A DNA stretch of 64,000 nt, taken from Anthopleura xanthogrammica (taxonomy: Eukaryota > Cnidaria > Anthozoa > Actiniaria > Actiniidae). This document shows, piece by piece, positions 35,207 to 48,279 of this stretch. The stretch covers positions 11,487,914 to 11,551,913 of the forward strand of contig OZ025216.1 of assembly GCA_964019055.1 (NCBI GenBank), in the 5' to 3' direction. Each line of letters opens with the position of its first letter. Positions within the stretch are counted from its first letter, which is position 1. Made by a program: the position numbers and the translations under genes. The notes below the pieces were generated by a model. That model saw only the letters and a list, made by a program, of their open reading frames with translations. It made no database searches and had not been told where the DNA came from.

Positions 35207-36960
35207 TCAGGGTTGGCTCCTATCACGAATTCTCCGCCCAGGCATGGGATTTAGATGGGTTACAGGCGAAATACGATTAGAGATTCCTATCTTATTCAAC
35301 AATCTCAAGATTCTTCCTTTCAAGACCTGGCGAAAGTTATCATTTCGAAAAGCATGCAAAATGGGATTGATGCAGGAATTTAGGCTTAAACATAGCAATG
35401 GAAATATCTTGACAAAAAGTTCTATCGCAACTTTGCTTACTTCAGATAACCCACCAGCATCACTATTGTCCATGATCTTTCTACTAATAAGTAAAAAACT
35501 TAAACCAATGAAAAGCACTGGAAAGAAAAAGAAACATATATTGCTGAAGACCAGAAGAGCGATTCGCTTGGCCAGTTTGGATTCCCTCCTAACGCCCGCA
35601 TCATGAGCAGCCCTCTTGACAGTGAAATAAATATGGACGTAAAACCCAAAGCTGATGCCATATAATATCAAAGCTGTTACACCGATAAACAGCGTGAAAG
35701 CGAAGACGCTGATGTGAAAGGAATCAGGACGAATTGGTATACACTGGAATGTGAACTTATAGAAATTATGATATAAAGCAATCCCTGTCAAGAATGCTGC
35801 GAGAAGCCAGCAAATTATGATCAAAATGGCAGCCAAACGACGTGTAATCCGTACTTCTGGTTGCAAGCTGTAGACGATAGCTAAATATCTTTCTAGGGTT
35901 AAATAGAATGAGGTGACGACTGCACTTGCTTGGCCTAGCATCCAAAACATGCCTATTTTCCAGCAGTGGTGTGGGCCGTAATGATGTGACTGAATAAACG
36001 AAACGGTATTCAAATAAACAGTGATTGCGATGGTATAGAGTCCCGTCAGGAAATCACTGAATGCCATGTTGCACACGAACAGCATGCAGACGTTGTTACG
36101 AAGGCGCCTGGATGTGATGATATTCAAAAATGTTACAAAATTGAAAACCACCGACAGTCCACCCAAAAATGATTGACAATTCATTGCTAAAACGGTCTCG
36201 TCCCAACAATCATTGACAACTTCTTGGTAAGACAAAACGTTTCTTTCTAAACAATAAAAATGATTATCGCATTTAAAATCAAACTGTGTATGACTCAAGA
36301 ATTGGATTAATGGCGACGAGACATTGGCACCAATTTCACGAAAATAACATAACTCGGTGAAACTGAAGTCAAGCACCTGAGTTTCGTTATAGTTTCTGAA
36401 AAACAAACAATTGGTACATTCCGCTGACCAGGTTAAGCCTATTATCCGTTGGAGCATGCGCAAATGAAGAAACTTTCTCTCTGGTTTCCAGTGCACTATT
36501 CCTGTAGCGTCCAATGTTGACAGCGAGGGGAATATGCTCGACAAGTTGCCAGTAAAAGTTTGAAGTGGATTCATGGAGAGATTCCTGGTTGTAAAAAAAC
36601 TAAACTTCAAACTTCAAAACAAACTGAAACAGTACAGATGCATAACTTAAGCGCATGCGCCAATTAAAGATCCCGTAATAGAAAGAAATGATGCCTGGTA
36701 CTTACAGAGTGGTGAGGTTGTCAAGACCATAGAATGCGTGGTATGTCAGTACTTGGATGTTGTTGCTTGCAAGAGACCTAATATCAAAACAGTACGTGTG
36801 AGCCTGCTGATGGTTTCTAGGTTTTCTTCATAACACAGGGAACCCGTTAATGTTAAACCAATGAGTTTGAATGACCTTTCACTCACGTTTAAACTAAACC
36901 TTTACAATATTTTATCCTTTAAAAATGATTATCATCAATATGTAGATTATTGTTAATAAT

Positions 36961-37006
<46 letters not shown>

Positions 37007-37249
37007 TCGTTACTTGATGAAAAACTTTCAGGAAATTAATTAATAATAATAAAATAATGGCAATATAATAATAATGATAATGATTAAAAGAAAGTAATAG
37101 TATATTATAAATAATAATATAATAATAATAATATAATATCAATGTAATAATAATCAAGTAATAAAAATATTATAATACTAATGATAATAATAATAACAAT
37201 ATTTAATAATATAATAATAATATAATACTAATAATGATAAAAACAATAT

Positions 37250-37284
<35 letters not shown>

Positions 37285-39000
37285 TTATATATTCAGTAAC
37301 AAAGCCCAGGCACGACCCGCTTGTTATTGTAATTGAAAACGACAGAGGAAAAACATAAAGATACCATAATAATAATAATAATAATAATAATAATTTGATG
37401 TTTATGTTGCTTGGTGAAACTCAGAATATTCAGTAATAATAATAATAATATATGATAATATCATTACAGATAACGTTTTGCCTAAACTTACAAGTCTTGT
37501 AGTCCCCTAAACAAAGACAGCCCTCCTTCAGTGATATTCTGTAATCCGTTTGAGGAGAGATCTCTAAAGAGAGAATATAAAGTTGAAGTAAGAATCCTTC
37601 GATACATTTAGTTTTTAGGCTCCCAAAAGGTGCGCATCCTCGAAAATTCGACATCGAGAATTTGGTTATTTTAACGTAATAGTCAATTTGACTGTTAAAG
37701 CCTGGTTTTCACTAGCGACGCAAGCACAGTAGCAAGCACAAAACACAAGCAGGCCTCCCGTTTTCACTACCACGCAAGCACAAGCGCAGGCACAAACGCA
37801 AGAACAAGTATCAAATTGTTTTGATCCTTGCGCTTGTGCTTGCGTCGTAGTGAAAACTAGGCTTAACTTAAAACTGTTTATTATTCTGATTGATTTTATT
37901 CTTGATAACTCTTGTTTTTTAAGAAATCGAATTCACAATTTTATTGGGTATTAGAATACTTGCACAGGCTTAGCCTCGTTTATAAGTCAGCTATCCAAAC
38001 TTATAAACGAGACTAATCCTTTGCAAATGAATCCGTGGTCTTCAAAAACAGCGGTTTGAATCCTATTCGAAACTGGTGTATTCTCCCAAATCGCCTGGTT
38101 CGTGCTCTGAAAGGTTCCTTATTTAAAAGCTAACAAGTGCTTGTTCCTTTTGAAGATCCAAGAGTTGCGGAAGTTTAATTTACTTTCACATATTAGCAAT
38201 GACAGCAGTTTCCTGATAAGGGCTTGATTGTCAAGTCTTTACGAACTTTAGATTCATTTTCAAGCGCAGTTAGAGAACCATTCTTATTCAGTTTGAAACG
38301 AAAGAGCGTGAATTCTGCACGTTTTGCTTATTTCGTTTGAATCAACTCGGCTAGAAAAGTTAGATGTCCACATGAGTTCAATCAATTTATAAAGAAATGC
38401 TATGCAAAGACAATTATAAGAAAAATTCATGAAAATATGAAGATCTCATTACATGAAGGGCTTCATGATGTGAAGCAAAACAATTTGTTTCCTTTTAAAA
38501 AATCTGTTGTTCATGTTCAAAAAACACTTCATTCTCTTTCTATACATTTCAAAATTCTCTTCGATTCGACGCTAAACAGAAAAACGATAAAGAAATCAAA
38601 ATTTTTCTTAATGGAATTTGTGCTATTCCTTTTGTATTTCAGTTCTGTTAGCCTTATATCGAAAATCCAGAATGTTCTTGAGTTGAGAGACAGATTTTAA
38701 CGTTAAGTACATTATACATCTTTATCGATTGTAGGTCAAGAGAAGTTGACAATAATTTTCTGGAAAACAGGTGTATCGTAAGTTCTTTCATTTCAAAACC
38801 CCTTGTTTCGAGTTCAGCGACGGATAAAGAACTATAAAGTAAAACTTAAGTAACGTGAAAACATTTACTTGACTAGCTGTTAAGATCTCACGAAATGCCA
38901 AATCCATCTATAAGATTAATTTTGGTTTAGAGAATGAAAGTGACTTCAAAATAATACAGGAATATGGGAAAGAAAGAAAGAAAGATAGTAGTAAAGAAAG

Positions 39001-39031
<31 letters not shown>

Positions 39032-39326
39032 GAAAGAAAGAAAGAAAACTAATTATAAAAAAAAACACCCAGAGGTATACAGTATTTTCAGAATAATTCA
39101 GTTTTACTTACAGTGCGATGACTTGGTTCTTTGATGCGATCAAATCGTGTAGCTCACAGATTCTCTCAACACGACACTGAACGATGCTTATCGAGCCTCG
39201 ACAAAATCCAGTCCTACTCGCAGAGCAACTAGGATCAATCGAGTTGTCCGCCAGGGCTTTTGGTCCAACGAGCCAAAAATAGATGTTAACAAGCAAAATG
39301 AAACGATGTTTTTTCAAAAGAGGCAT
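35207..39326 (-). CDS. LRR-containing class A GPCR, alpha-type, unit 3
   Basis: Exons: 39,112-39,326; 37,492-37,563 (LRR); 36,706-36,777 (LRR); 35,207-36,584; 578 aa after splicing. The tail is full length, ending RDRSQP. It differs from unit 1 alpha in restored NPILHAF, NICFFFF in TM6, SFLLISRK in ECL3 and YKFTF in ECL2. All class A landmarks (ERY, TM4 Trp, ECL Cys pair) are present. It is nearly identical to unit 4 alpha except around TM2-TM3, where unit 4 carries the SFLQSHHYG tract. Confidence 0.88.
36950..37455. repeat. AAT-rich microsatellite cluster in alpha intron 2, unit 3
   Basis: Same cluster as in the other units with its own run lengths. Confidence 0.85.
37699..37862. mobile_element. 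164-bp MITE flanked by TTAA, unit 3
   Basis: Copy of the 16,779-16,942 element. Confidence 0.65.
37970..38016. repeat. 47-bp hairpin, unit 3
   Basis: Copy of the 17,050-17,096 hairpin. Confidence 0.6.
38969..39048. repeat. (AAAG)n microsatellite, unit 3
   Basis: Purine run in alpha intron 1. Confidence 0.9.
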
Positions 39327-39735
39327 TTCAGATTACTTTAGAGTTCGTTCTTTTGCCTTGTTGCCGCTCGTTGTCATGCAATGATTGTTGACAGATCTAC
39401 AACAAGTCTATATAATGAATTTGACAGGCAAACATGAGCCTGCAATACTTTTGGTCTCGGTTCACGGAAGTGAAGAGCAAATCCTCAATAACGATTTTTG
39501 ATTGGCTGATTACCATTTACCGGAAGTCAACATTTCCCGCTCTTTTTCATTGGTAGACGCGCGTCGCATGAACCGGAAGTCTATCTTTCCCGCTCTTTTT
39601 CGTGGGTCAGTAGACGCGTAAGCTATCGCCCACAAGTCAAACTTTTCTTCCTCGTGTGTTTTACGTTTCTATATCACAAATTTCTTTCATGACAGGTCTT
39701 TTTTTTATTTATTTTTTATCTATAGATATTTATAT
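39327..39735 (-). promoter_or_regulatory. Beta-alpha spacer with alpha promoter and uORF, unit 3
   Basis: TATA-like element at 39,408-39,415; 14-codon uORF at 39,333-39,377. Confidence 0.55.
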
Positions 39736-42700
39736 TTATTCTAAATTATGTGGCTGGGGTGGATTTCGGCTCGAAACCCTGGACTTTCCCTGAAATAAAG
39801 GTGAAACACGATTCGAAAAGGATCTTATTCTGGCGAATAATCCAGTGAATCTTCTTATAAGGACCTCACGAAAGTTATCATTTCGAAAGGCATGCAGCAC
39901 GGGATTAATGCAAGAATTTAGACTTAAACACAGCAATGGAAAGCACTCCACAAACAGTTTTTTAACTGTGTCAATCGTTCTTGAAGAACCGGCAGCATTG
40001 AAATCTTTGTCAAGGATTGAAAACAATCCCAGAGAAGACACCGGTAAAACGAAGAAAAATACGTTGCTGAAGACCAGAAGAGCGATTCGCTTGGCCAGTT
40101 TGGATTCCCTTCTAACGCCCGCATCTTGAGCAGCCCTCTTGACAGTGAAATAAATATGGACGTAAAACCCAAAGCTGATGGCATATAGTATCAAAGCTGT
40201 TACACCGACAGACAGCGTGAAAACGAAGACGCTAGTGTGAACGAAATCAGAACGAATTGGTATACACAAGAATGTGAACCTATACAAATTATTATATAAA
40301 GCAATCCCTGTCAAGAATGCTGCGAGGAACCAGGAAATTATGATCAAAATGGCAGCCAAACGACGTGTAATCCGTACTTGTGGTTGCAAGCTGTAGACGA
40401 TAGCTAGATATCTTTCTAGGGTTAAATAGAATGAGATGACGACTGCGCTTTCTTGGCCTAGCATCCAAAACATGCCTATTTTCCAGCAGTGGTGCGGGCC
40501 GTAATAATGTGATTGAATAAACGAAACGGTATTCAAATAAACAGTGATTGCGATGGTATAGAGTCCCGTCAGAAAATCACTGAATGCCATGTTGCACACG
40601 AACAGCATGCAGACGTTGTTACGAAGACGCCTGGATGTGATGATATTCAAAAATGTTACAAAATTGAAAACCACCGACAGTCCACCAAAAACTGATTGAC
40701 AATTCATTGCCACAACCATGCCATCCCAACATAAACTGACATAGTCCAGAGAACGACCATAATTGTGGTTTACACAATGTTTTTGATTCTTGCATCGAAA
40801 TTCGAAGTGAGTTTCATTTAGCAGTTGAAATAATGGCGACGACACATCAACACCAACTTCATTCGTAAGACAAAACCGTCGAGTAAAATAGTTCGCCATC
40901 TGAGTTTTATTATGGTTTCTGAAAAACAGACAATTGATACATTCCGCTGACCAGGTTAAGCCTATTATCCGTTGGAGCGTGCGCAAATGAAAAAATAACC
41001 TCTCTGGTTTCCAGTGCACTATTCCTGTAGCGTCCACTGTTGACAACGAGGGGAATAGGCCCGACAAGTTGCCAGTAAAAGTTCGAAGTGGATTCATGGA
41101 GAGATTCCTGATGTTAAAAAACTATAGTTCAAACTTCAAGAAAGACTGAAACAGTGCAGATGCATAATGTATGCGCATGCGCAAATTAAAGATCCCATAA
41201 TAGAAAGAAATGATACCTGGTACTTACAGAGTGGTGAGGTTGTCAAGACCATAGAATGCGTGGTATGTCAAAACCTGGATATCGTTGTATGCCAAGGACC
41301 TTTTTTTTTTGCGGAGAGAAAAAGCCGGAGAAAAATCCACGATTTAAATTATTGAGAAGTTATGAGGGATTCAAAGTGTTACTTTTCAGATTGGGAGTAA
41401 TGTTCTTAGTTTCAGTGAGACTTAAAGAAATGTTCTTGAGAAGATATGAACGAATGTAACAGTTTATGAGAAAGGGAATTAGAGGTTGTCTGAAACAGGG
41501 AAAAACTTGTGCTTAACCGAAATGGGTGTACTGAATAGTTGCCCTAAATGTGTCTTCCGGCTCATTGTGATATTTACAAAAAGGTTATCTACTTACAACG
41601 ATTGTACTCCACTGAACAAAGATAGCGCTCTTTCCGTGATATTCCTTAAACTGTTGGAGGATAGATCTCTGAGGAAAGAAAATATAATAAGAAAATTGAT
41701 CGAACACATGTATATTTTAATAATTACAATTTTGATATAGGGAATAGATCCACACTGAGGAATACGCACGGCGATCTCTCAAATGCTATGGGTGGCGTAC
41801 GCTGCTAACGCGTCGCCTTTCACCACTGTGGTTCAAAAAGCTCTGGTCTCCGGTTCGAGCCCTGCGGTTGCCGTATATGAATTAAGTTTGTTTGATGTGT
41901 TGTTCTCTCCTGTGCTACGAGGGTTTTCTCCTGGTACAAAACAGCTGAAACAGATATATTTTGTTTTATGTTTGGCAAATTTGAATGAGTAAAGATTCCT
42001 AACGTCGATTTTTGTAAGAAGTGAACATCGCTATTGATATACATAAGCAGCAGTACTTGGACGGCAACATCGAGAACTTACAAGACAAAAGATAAATATG
42101 CGAAAAGAAATCACTTCATTTATTCCCTATTTTTCATCTCATTAAATACTTTAGATCCTCAATAATATTCATTACATTTTACTCAATACCTTTTGATTTC
42201 AGTATATTTAATCTTGACTTTTTATTCTTAATTTTGAGATTTTTTTTTAGGAATTTTTAAGAATATTTCAGTATTGTAAAGCGCTTTTGGTATCACAGAA
42301 TAAGCGCTATTGTATTTAAATTAAAATTATATTGTTATTGCTTTTTTTATTATTATTATGATTATCATTATTACCTTAATTATTACATGAAATTTTCGCG
42401 ATACTTTATTTTTGCGATTTCAAGTGATCAAGAATATGTCTTTTTGTTTTTGCTGTGACAATGGCGAAATTAACGTGTCACGAAAATTTCCTGTAATAAG
42501 GTATCTACCAAATGTCTCTATGACACGCAATCAGCTCGATGGGAGAGCCCTGGGCAAAAACGTTTAATACAGAAAAAGAAAACTCGCAAATAAAAGAATT
42601 TGTAAAAGATATTTTTTACATTGATAAAAATGATTTAGAAATTTATAGTTAAGCATAAAAACTGACTCAGTGACAGGATGTCTACTTACAGTGCGATGAC

Positions 42701-42907
42701 TTGGTTCTTTGGTGCGATCAAATCTTGTAGCTCACAGATTCTCTCAACACGACACTGAACATCGCTCACCGAGCCTCGACAAAATCCATCCCTACTCGCA
42801 GAGCACGTAGAATCGATCGAGTTCTCTGCTAGGGCTTTTGGTCCAACGAGCCAGAACAAAATATCGAGAAGCAAAATGAAACGAAGTTGTTGAAGAAGAA
42901 GAAACAT
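39736..42907 (-). CDS. LRR-containing class A GPCR, beta-type, unit 3
   Basis: Exons: 42,690-42,907; 41,597-41,668 (LRR); 41,228-41,299 (LRR); 39,736-41,107; 577 aa. It is the same as the unit 2 beta protein over its large exon, including SFIQSHYYG before TM3, so the two genes differ mainly at silent and intronic sites. Intron 1 carries the short sequence block shared with unit 1 but not with units 2 and 4 (near 42,410-42,520). The pyrimidine tract before the middle LRR exon is weak, as in all copies except unit 0. Confidence 0.87.
41814..41937 (+). mobile_element. SINE-like remnant in beta intron 1, unit 3
   Basis: Same truncated element as at 19,831-19,954. Confidence 0.5.
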
Positions 42908-42976
42908 CTCGGATGATTCACCTGTGCGTCTTAAATGAGGATGTTAATAGCAAGACATTTGATTTATACGCAATTA
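42908..42976 (-). promoter_or_regulatory. Beta promoter, TATAAAT element, unit 3
   Basis: TATAAAT on the minus strand at 42,962-42,968. Confidence 0.5.
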
Positions 42977-43343
42977 ACCGCTTCAACATACACTTATACA
43001 AAAAAAATAGACAGCAAATTAAGACCGCTAGATGGCAGCTTTACAATACAACACCCTTGGAACTTTTGTCATGAGGGGGATGCGCGTGAGATCAAACCGG
43101 TTGTTTTGAGATTCAACGTCATAAACTAACCCTCATTTGCTCCACCCAGAAATGTGGGTTGATGGACCGACTTCCACTAACAAGTCACTGGTCTCTATCC
43201 CTTAATTCGAGTAGTTGTGTCAAAATGTCCAACAGAAATGAAAATAGCACCTCGATATTAGTAAGAAGGCAAAGTTTCAGCTCACAAGTTGACAATGGGA
43301 GAAATGGCATTGAATATAAAATATTTTATAATAAATATGAATA

Positions 43344-43379
<36 letters not shown>

Positions 43380-43901
43380 AGTAGTAATAAAAATAACAAC
43401 AACAACAACAATAATAATGATAATAATGGCACAGGTAAAGGGGACTATTTGAGAATTTGGGTTTGATTGTGGTGGAGATCTGTGAGAATGGTGGTGAAGT
43501 CTCGCTCTTCTTCCGGAAAAGGGTTTGTATGGGAAAATGTGTTGGCTGGCAAGCATGTTTTGAATTGAAACCTCGTCTTCTTACTACGGATATAGAAAAT
43601 ATAAATTCAAAGCACGAATAACAAAATATTTTTACTTTGGTACTCGGCCACCGACAAGCCTATAGGTGTTAGTTTTCTAAAAAAGATTTCGAACTAAAGA
43701 AAGCTATAGTTATCGAAAGAGACTCGTGTACTGTATGCTTTCCCCAATGATTCCGAGAGGGAATGCCCGCTCTTTTTTTGTGAGTAGACGCGTGTACTAT
43801 CGACCACAAGCCAAACTTTTCTTCCTCGTGTATTTTACGTTTCTTTTACAAAAATGTGTTTCGTTGTGATCTTTTTTTATCTTATCTATAGATATTTATA
43901 T
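42977..43901. other. Spacer between beta 5' end and gamma relic, unit 3
   Basis: Non-coding; (AAAT)n run near 43,342-43,378, then the shared receptor 3'-flank tract. Confidence 0.5.
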
Positions 43902-44294
43902 TTATTCTAAATTATGAGGCTCTGGTGGATTTCGGCTCGAAACCCTGGACTTTTTCTGAAATAAAGGTGAAACACGATTCGAAAAGGATCTTATTTTGGC
44001 GAACAATCCAGTGAATCTTCTTATAAGGACCTCACGAAAGTTATCATTTCGAAAGGCATGCAACACGGGATTAATGCAAAAATTTAGACTTAAGCATAAT
44101 GATGGTAAACAATCCAAAAACACTTTTTTAGCTGTGTCACTCGTTCTCGAACCGGCAACGAAGAAATTTTTGTGAAGGAGTGAAACTAATCCAAGAGAAA
44201 AAACCGGTAAAACGAAGAAAAAAACGTTGCTGAAGACCAGAATACCGATTCGCTTGGCCAGTTTGGATTCCCTTCTAACGCCCGCATAAAACAC
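43902..44294 (-). pseudogene. Gamma receptor relic, unit 3
   Basis: Open 130-codon TM6-TM7-tail remnant, same protein text as unit 2. Confidence 0.75.
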
Positions 44295-46201
44295 CCTAAA
44301 AAAAAAAAAACTAGATTAAGATATCATAAAATGTTATAGTTTAGTTTGAGTAGGAAAGTAAGACTAAAGTCAAACGTCTAACTTCACATGAGCCGAACCT
44401 AATGAAATCAAAGAAGACTGCCTTATTATCTATTGTTTTAAATGCGTACGGTTCATGTGAAGTTCAACGTTTGATCTTTGACACAGAAGTGGCTTCCGAA
44501 TTGAACCAATCAAAAACCACGAACATAACCCATCCAATCATAATAGAGAAATGCATGCAAGTTTTCCCACTCATGGATGTCTTGGTGTTAAGCCAGCATA
44601 GTAGTTATTTCTAAACACATAACAAAATAATTATTAAGAAAATGATTCAAAAAGAAAACAAATAACAAAAATTTTGAAAAATAATATGAAAAAAAAAAAA
44701 ATACAAAAAAAAAAAAACAAGACAAAATCGAAAAAATTAGCGATTAGAATTTAACCAAAATGCTTTGTAAATGTAACATAAATATATCAGTCTTATAACA
44801 CTGAAGTTTGTAAAACATAGACGTTTTTCTGTGAATTTTTAATTGATTTTAAAAATCTTAAAGATTTAAAAATGTTCACTGTATTGTCGACGTATTCGTA
44901 CCGCGCAAAGCATCATGGTTGATATTCGCCGCCATATTTGTAAGTGTTGCATGATTTGTTATAAATAGAAAAAAATGATCTTGGAACCATATTTACAACA
45001 CTCAGTGGTCAACTCACGGATTATTTTAACATTTATTTATGATTTCTTATTCGTTTACAATAATTACATTTTAAATACAGTTCTACAATTAATGCATAAC
45101 ATATAAATGAGAATTTCATGCTTCTGTGTGAAACAAAAAAGTAAGCAAAAAACGCAAGCTACTGAGAAAGAAAATCCCATACAACAATTTTGAAAACGAA
45201 AATAGATACATAATTATACTTAATTATAATTTTAATATATAATTATATATATATTATAATATGATTAAATATTTTGAGATTACCCTTAGTTTGTAGGTTC
45301 AATTTTATGAAATGAAAACAAATTAAGTTTACCTTTTTTGATGCTATCCTAAATTCTAAGTGGTAGAACTCACTGAGTATGGTGATTTGTTCTTTGGCCT
45401 GTATTATTTATTTATTTGTTTATTTATCTATTTATTTCATGTGTTTCTCATATTTATCAAGCTTTCACCAATAAAAATAATTAATATGTACAAAACCAAA
45501 ATAAATTAAATCGTGACTAATTTATCATTAAATAAAATTAAAAAACGGTGAAAATCACAAAAAAAGCTGGGCTCCACTTTGAGGGGCACTTGGACGAAAA
45601 TCGATGAAAATTGACTTGAAACTTGGTTAAACATATCTATAGGGCCCCAATAGTAGCCAAGCAACATATTTTCTTCACAGTCAAAAGTGGCGGATAAAAC
45701 TTTATCAATTATTTTAGCATCTAAATTGTGAGTAAATGGCGTCATTTACTCAACCCTATTGTTCTTTCAGCTTTTAAACCAAAATTTATCAACTGCAATT
45801 GGCTTCCAAGCTAGAATTTTTGCCAATCTCAAATATTTGAATTATTCGGACTCTCAAAAATCGGGGCGTTTTCATCCAAGTGCTCCTTTAAAGTATAGAG
45901 CTTTTATCACACGGCGGTCATGTTTATTCCCATGAAAGCAAAATCTTTTGTTTGGAACGCTCTTAAACGCCTGAAAGCGAGGGCAAGGGGACCCAAGTGA
46001 TTCAAAACCCATTGTTTCAACCAATATGGCCGCCACGTGATTAAAGCGAATAGACCCCTTGCAGCACGTCGGAATTTGGAGGACAAAACAATAGGTTCAA
46101 TTTCTCAGGAGTTTGAAATTCTTTTGTTTTGCCCTCCAATTTGAGCTGTATTCCGACTTGCTGCAAGGGGTCTATTACTGTCCACCCGAGTATTTGCTTA
46201 T
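44295..46201. other. Spacer between gamma relic and alpha 3' end, unit 4
   Basis: Non-coding and almost the same as unit 3. The 128-bp insertion is absent (empty target at 45,514-45,528). The inverted repeat of 35,054-35,181 recurs at 46,049-46,176. Confidence 0.6.
46049..46176. repeat. Inverted repeat downstream of alpha stop, unit 4
   Basis: Copy of the unit 3 inverted repeat. Confidence 0.7.
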
Positions 46202-47955
46202 TCAGGGTTGGCTCCTATCACGAATTCTCCGCCCAGGCATGGGATTTAGATGGGTTACAGGCGAAATACGATTAGAGATTCCTATCTTATTCAACAATCT
46301 CAAGATTCTTCCTTTCAAGACCTGGCGAAAGTTATCATTTCGAAAAGCATGCAAAATGGGATTGATGCAGGAATTTAGGCTTAAACATAGCAATGGAAAT
46401 ATCTTGACAAAAAGTTCTATCGCAACTTTGCTTACTTCAGATAACCCACCAGCATCACTATTGTCCATGATCTTTCTACTAATAAGTAAAAAACTTAAAC
46501 CAATGAAAAGCACTGGAAAGAAAAAGAAACATATATTGCTGAAGACCAGAAGAGCGATTCGCTTGGCCAGTTTGGATTCCCTCCTAACGCCCGCATCATG
46601 AGCAGCCCTCTTGACAGTGAAATAAATATGGACGTAAAACCCAAAGCTGATGCCATATAATATCAAAGCTGTTACACCGATAAACAGCGTGAAAGCGAAG
46701 ACGCTGATGTGAAAGGAATCAGGACGAATTGGTATACACTGGAATGTGAACTTATAGAAATTATGATATAAAGCAATCCCTGTCAAGAATGCTGCGAGAA
46801 GCCAGCAAATTATGATCAAAATGGCAGCCAAACGACGTGTAATCCGTACTTCTGGTTGCAAGCTGTAGACGATAGCTAAATATCTTTCTAGGGTTAAATA
46901 GAATGAGGTGACGACTGCACTTGCTTGGCCTAGCATCCAGAACATGCCTATTTTCCAGCAGTGATGTGGGCCGTAATGATGTGACTGAAGAAACGAAACG
47001 GTATTCAAATAAACAGTGATTGCGATGGTATAGAGTCCCGTCAGAAAATCACTGAATGCCATGTTGCACACGAACAGCATGCAGACGTTGTTACGAAGGC
47101 GCCTGGATGTGATGATATTCAAAAATGTTACAAAATTGAAAACCACCGACAGTCCACCCAAAAATGATTGACAATTCATTGCTAAAACGGTCTCGTCCCA
47201 ACAATCATTGACAACTTCTTGGTAAGACAAAACGTTTCTTTCTAAACAATAAAAATGATTATCGCATTTAAAATCAAACTGTGTATGACTCAAGAATTGG
47301 ATTAATGGCGACGAGACATTGGCACCAATTTCACGAAAATAACATAACTCGGTGAAACTGAAGTCAAGCACCTGAGTTTCGTTATAGTTTCTGAAAAACA
47401 AACAATTGGTACATTCCGCTGACCAGGTTAAGCCTATTATCCGTTGGAGCATGCGCAAATGAAGAAACTTTCTCTCTGGTTTCCAGTGCACTATTCCTGT
47501 AGCGTCCAATGTTGACAGCGAGGGGAATATGCTCGACAAGTTGCCAGTAAAAGTTTGAAGTGGATTCATGGAGAGATTCCTGGTTGTAAAAAAACTAAAC
47601 TTCAAACTTCAAAACAAACTGAAACAGTACAGATGCATAACTTAAGCGCATGCGCCAATTAAAGATCCCGTAATAGAAAGAAATGATGCCTGGTACTTAC
47701 AGAGTGGTGAGGTTGTCAAGACCATAGAATGCGTGGTATGTCAGTACTTGGATGTTGTTGCTTGCAAGAGACCTAATATCAAAACAGTACGTGTGAGCCT
47801 GCTGATGGTTTCTAGGTTTTCTTCATAACACAGGGAACCCGTTAATGTTAAACCAATGAGTTTGAATGACCTTTCACTCACGTTTAAACTAAACCTTTAC
47901 AATATTTTATCCTTTAAAAATGATTATCATCAATATGTAGATTATTGTTAATAAT

Positions 47956-48001
<46 letters not shown>

Positions 48002-48244
48002 TCGTTACTTGATGAAAAACTTTCAGGAAATTAATTAATAATAATAAAATAATGGCAATATAATAATAATGATAATGATTAAAAGAAAGTAATAGTATAT
48101 TATAAATAATAATATAATAATAATAATATAATATCAATGTAATAATAATCAAGTAATAAAAATATTATAATACTAATGATAATAATAATAACAATATTTA
48201 ATAATATAATAATAATATAATACTAATAATGATAAAAACAATAT

Positions 48245-48279
<35 letters not shown>

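Larger units (their letters stand above)
33300..44294. repeat. Array unit 3
   Basis: 10,995 bp: alpha gene (35,207-39,326), beta gene (39,736-42,907), gamma relic (43,902-44,294). Its spacer and alpha 3' end are nearly identical to unit 4. Confidence 0.92.
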
